Origin: Entamoeba invadens IP1
Taxonomy: Eukaryota; Evosea; Mastigamoebida; Endamoebidae
Reading direction: 5' to 3'
Length of the DNA stretch: 52,068 nt
NCBI RefSeq assembly: GCF_000330505.1
Contig: NW_004440286.1
Span: forward strand, 48,385 to 100,452
Shown here one piece after another: positions 50,485 to 52,068 of this stretch. The position numbers and the translations under genes were made by a program. The notes below the pieces were generated by a model that saw only the letters and a program-made list of their open reading frames with translations, was not told where the DNA came from and ran no database searches. Position 1 is the first letter of the stretch; every line of letters starts with the position of its first letter.

Positions 50485-51268
50485 TTGGGGTTTAATGTTT
50501 CCTGTTCTATAATATATTCGCTAACCTATTTAAAACCTATTTTGTTTTGTATTTTGTTATTAAGTTTGTTAACAATGTCTGTCTATCTGTTTGTTTGTCA
50601 TTTATTAATATAAATTAATATAAATTATTATAATTTATAATAATTTATATTAATTTATAATAATTTATATTAATTATTCATTATTAAAATTATTACTTAT
50701 AATTTAAGTAAAAAGTAAAAATGAGTTATTGTAATATAATATAATATAATATAATATAATATAATATAATATAATATAATATAATATAATATAATATAAT
50801 ATAATATAATATAATATAATATAATATAATATAATATATTATATTATATTATATTATAATAGAAAAATAAATATTATATATTAATTAGTTGTAGTATAAA
50901 ATACTATAATTTTTAATTATAGTAATATAAAATATAACTAATAGTGTATTAAATTATAATTATTATTAATTTGGTTTTTTATGTATTATAATTTATAATA
51001 TTATATTACAATTAAATCTTAAAAAAATAATAAGTTATTAATATTTATTAATTATTATAAAAACTATTTATACAAATATAACTATTTGAAATTAATAAAT
51101 AATTTAATGATTTAATAGTAAAAAAATTTTATAGTATTAGTAATTTTATTATACATTTTTAATTCAATTCAAACAAACAATAAAAACAATCAAAGATTTC
51201 CTCAAAAAAAGACAAACCGGAATGACAAAGACATAAAAGGAACAAAAAAAAGTAAGTTTAAAATCGAG
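50485..51268. other. AT-rich region with a long pentanucleotide repeat
   Basis: Divergent spacer between NHP2 and the F-box gene. It holds short A/T palindromes (50605-50690) and the ATAAT satellite at 50732-50858. No gene is seen. Confidence 0.6.
50732..50858. repeat. (ATAAT)n microsatellite ending in its own inverse
   Basis: About 21 uninterrupted copies of a 5-bp ATAAT unit, then several copies of the complementary ATTAT unit. The junction forms a palindrome of more than 30 bases. It is likely length-variable between isolates. Confidence 0.9.
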
Positions 51269-52068
51269 ATGAGTGCCGAGGAGATGACTCCCGTCGAAAT
51301 TCCCACAAATTTGACCGACGACTTATTTCAACCCTTAATCCAACATAACACGTCACTCACAAATCTTCCCCAAGACACTTTACGGATGATCACAAGTAAC
51401 TTGGACTTCGACAGCTTTGTGAAGCTCTCCAGCACTTGTCGTGCGTTAAATCAATACACCAATGATCCCGTAGTAATGCGTTCCGTCTGTGGTTTAAGTG
51501 GTTCGCAGTCCTGTACTGAGTGTGAAAACGTTATCAGAAAGCGCAAACGAGATATCAAGAACGAGAAAGAGCGCCGCGCCGCAGAGAAGCTCCGACGGCG
51601 TGAAATTTTCCAAACAGAGTTTTTCATGTGTAACCGCAGATGTTCTTCAAATGTCTTCTTTGAGTTCATCGCACTTGCTTTTCTCTTTGTCGCAATGGTG
51701 ATGGGGCCATTGAGTCTTGACCGGTCCATAAGTGTCCCGTTGAGTAGTGTCGGGTGGGTCTTGTTATTCCCGGCACTCTATTACGGGTTCTTCCCCCACT
51801 TTTTGTGGTGTTGGGGGTGTTTCACGCAGACTGAAAAGGATATGATTGACGATAATCGTGACATGAAGATATACGGAGGCGCTTATGACTACTTCAACCA
51901 ACTCTTTTTATGGTCCAATCAGTCTGGATTTCGACCTCTTAAGTGGTCGGTGTTAATAATCACATACGTCCTGTTCATGATTTGGTGTTACGATATCTTT
52001 GATTTTGGATATGTTTTGTTGCCCGTGACTTTGTATTGCTTGTTGTACCCATGTATTGGTACCATCGA
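51269..52068 (+). CDS. F-box protein with transmembrane helices, cut by the window edge
   Basis: The frame opens at 51269 (MSAEEMTPVEIPTNL) and is still open after 266 codons at the window end. Residues about 30-75 are an F-box: LTNLPQDTLRMITSNLDFD, then FVKLSSTCRALNQY and VMRSVC. A CxxC pair (SCTECEN) and a highly charged Lys/Arg/Glu helix follow. Next come hydrophobic segments at about 137-160 (FFEFIALAFLFVAMVMG), 170-190 (WVLLFPALYYGFF) and two more near the end (WSVLIITYVLFMIW, VLLPVTLYCLLYP). An F-box on a multi-pass membrane protein suggests a membrane-bound adaptor for a ubiquitin ligase, which is unusual. The full architecture lies outside the window. Confidence 0.75.
   Translation, partial: MSAEEMTPVEIPTNLTDDLFQPLIQHNTSLTNLPQDTLRMITSNLDFDSFVKLSSTCRALNQYTNDPVVMRSVCGLSGSQSCTECENVIRKRKRDIKNEKERRAAEKLRRREIFQTEFFMCNRRCSSNVFFEFIALAFLFVAMVMGPLSLDRSISVPLSSVGWVLLFPALYYGFFPHFLWCWGCFTQTEKDMIDDNRDMKIYGGAYDYFNQLFLWSNQSGFRPLKWSVLIITYVLFMIWCYDIFDFGYVLLPVTLYCLLYPCIGTI

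Noticed and set aside
50600..50860. CRISPR-like array
   Set aside because: Simple 5-bp repeats without spacers, in a eukaryotic genome.

Overview
The window is eukaryotic and best fits a reptile- or human-type Entamoeba, most likely E. invadens; the species is an inference. The evidence is very AT-rich intergenic DNA, compact genes, short introns that begin with GTTTGT and end in TAG or CAG, a giant cysteine-rich transmembrane kinase, F-box-like/LRR proteins and a Mutator-like element. No plasmid, CRISPR, rRNA or prophage signal is seen.

Layout. 1-5 kb: a broken metallophosphoesterase running off the left edge; a tandem pseudokinase-kinase gene (1300-3497, minus) with an N-lobe exon and a long intron; a 66-residue cysteine-rich protein. 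5-10 kb: two F-box-like/LRR proteins. 10.4-14.2 kb: a GC-rich repeat with a shorter diverged copy near 3.7-3.9 kb, and a decayed gene of unknown family. 14.2-25.1 kb: one transmembrane kinase (TMK) pseudogene. Its open frame of about 8 kb has three in-frame stops and is split by a 2846-bp MULE transposon (20239-23084). The flanking 8-bp duplication is exact, and removing the element plus one copy of it restores the reading frame.

27.5-33.2 kb: a 1898-residue BEACH protein. 33.5-37.4 kb: an unknown charged protein and a third F-box-like/LRR protein. 38.17 kb: a lone tRNA-Gly(UCC). 40.3-41.1 kb: an unknown basic protein. 42-51 kb is a dense housekeeping block: TAPT1-family membrane protein (three exons), TSR3, an unknown 331-residue protein, ALG1 (three exons), a beta-sandwich-like protein, an EF-hand protein and NHP2. 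The right edge cuts an F-box protein with membrane helices.

Functional themes. TSR3 and NHP2 both serve rRNA maturation. ALG1 serves ER N-glycan synthesis and TAPT1 is probably also an ER protein. The kinases, the BEACH protein and the F-box proteins point to signalling, membrane traffic and ubiquitin adaptors. No clear novel multi-gene system was found. The strongest observations are the MULE-split TMK gene, the tandem pseudokinase-kinase, the shared F-box-like head of the LRR proteins, and several structured repeats.
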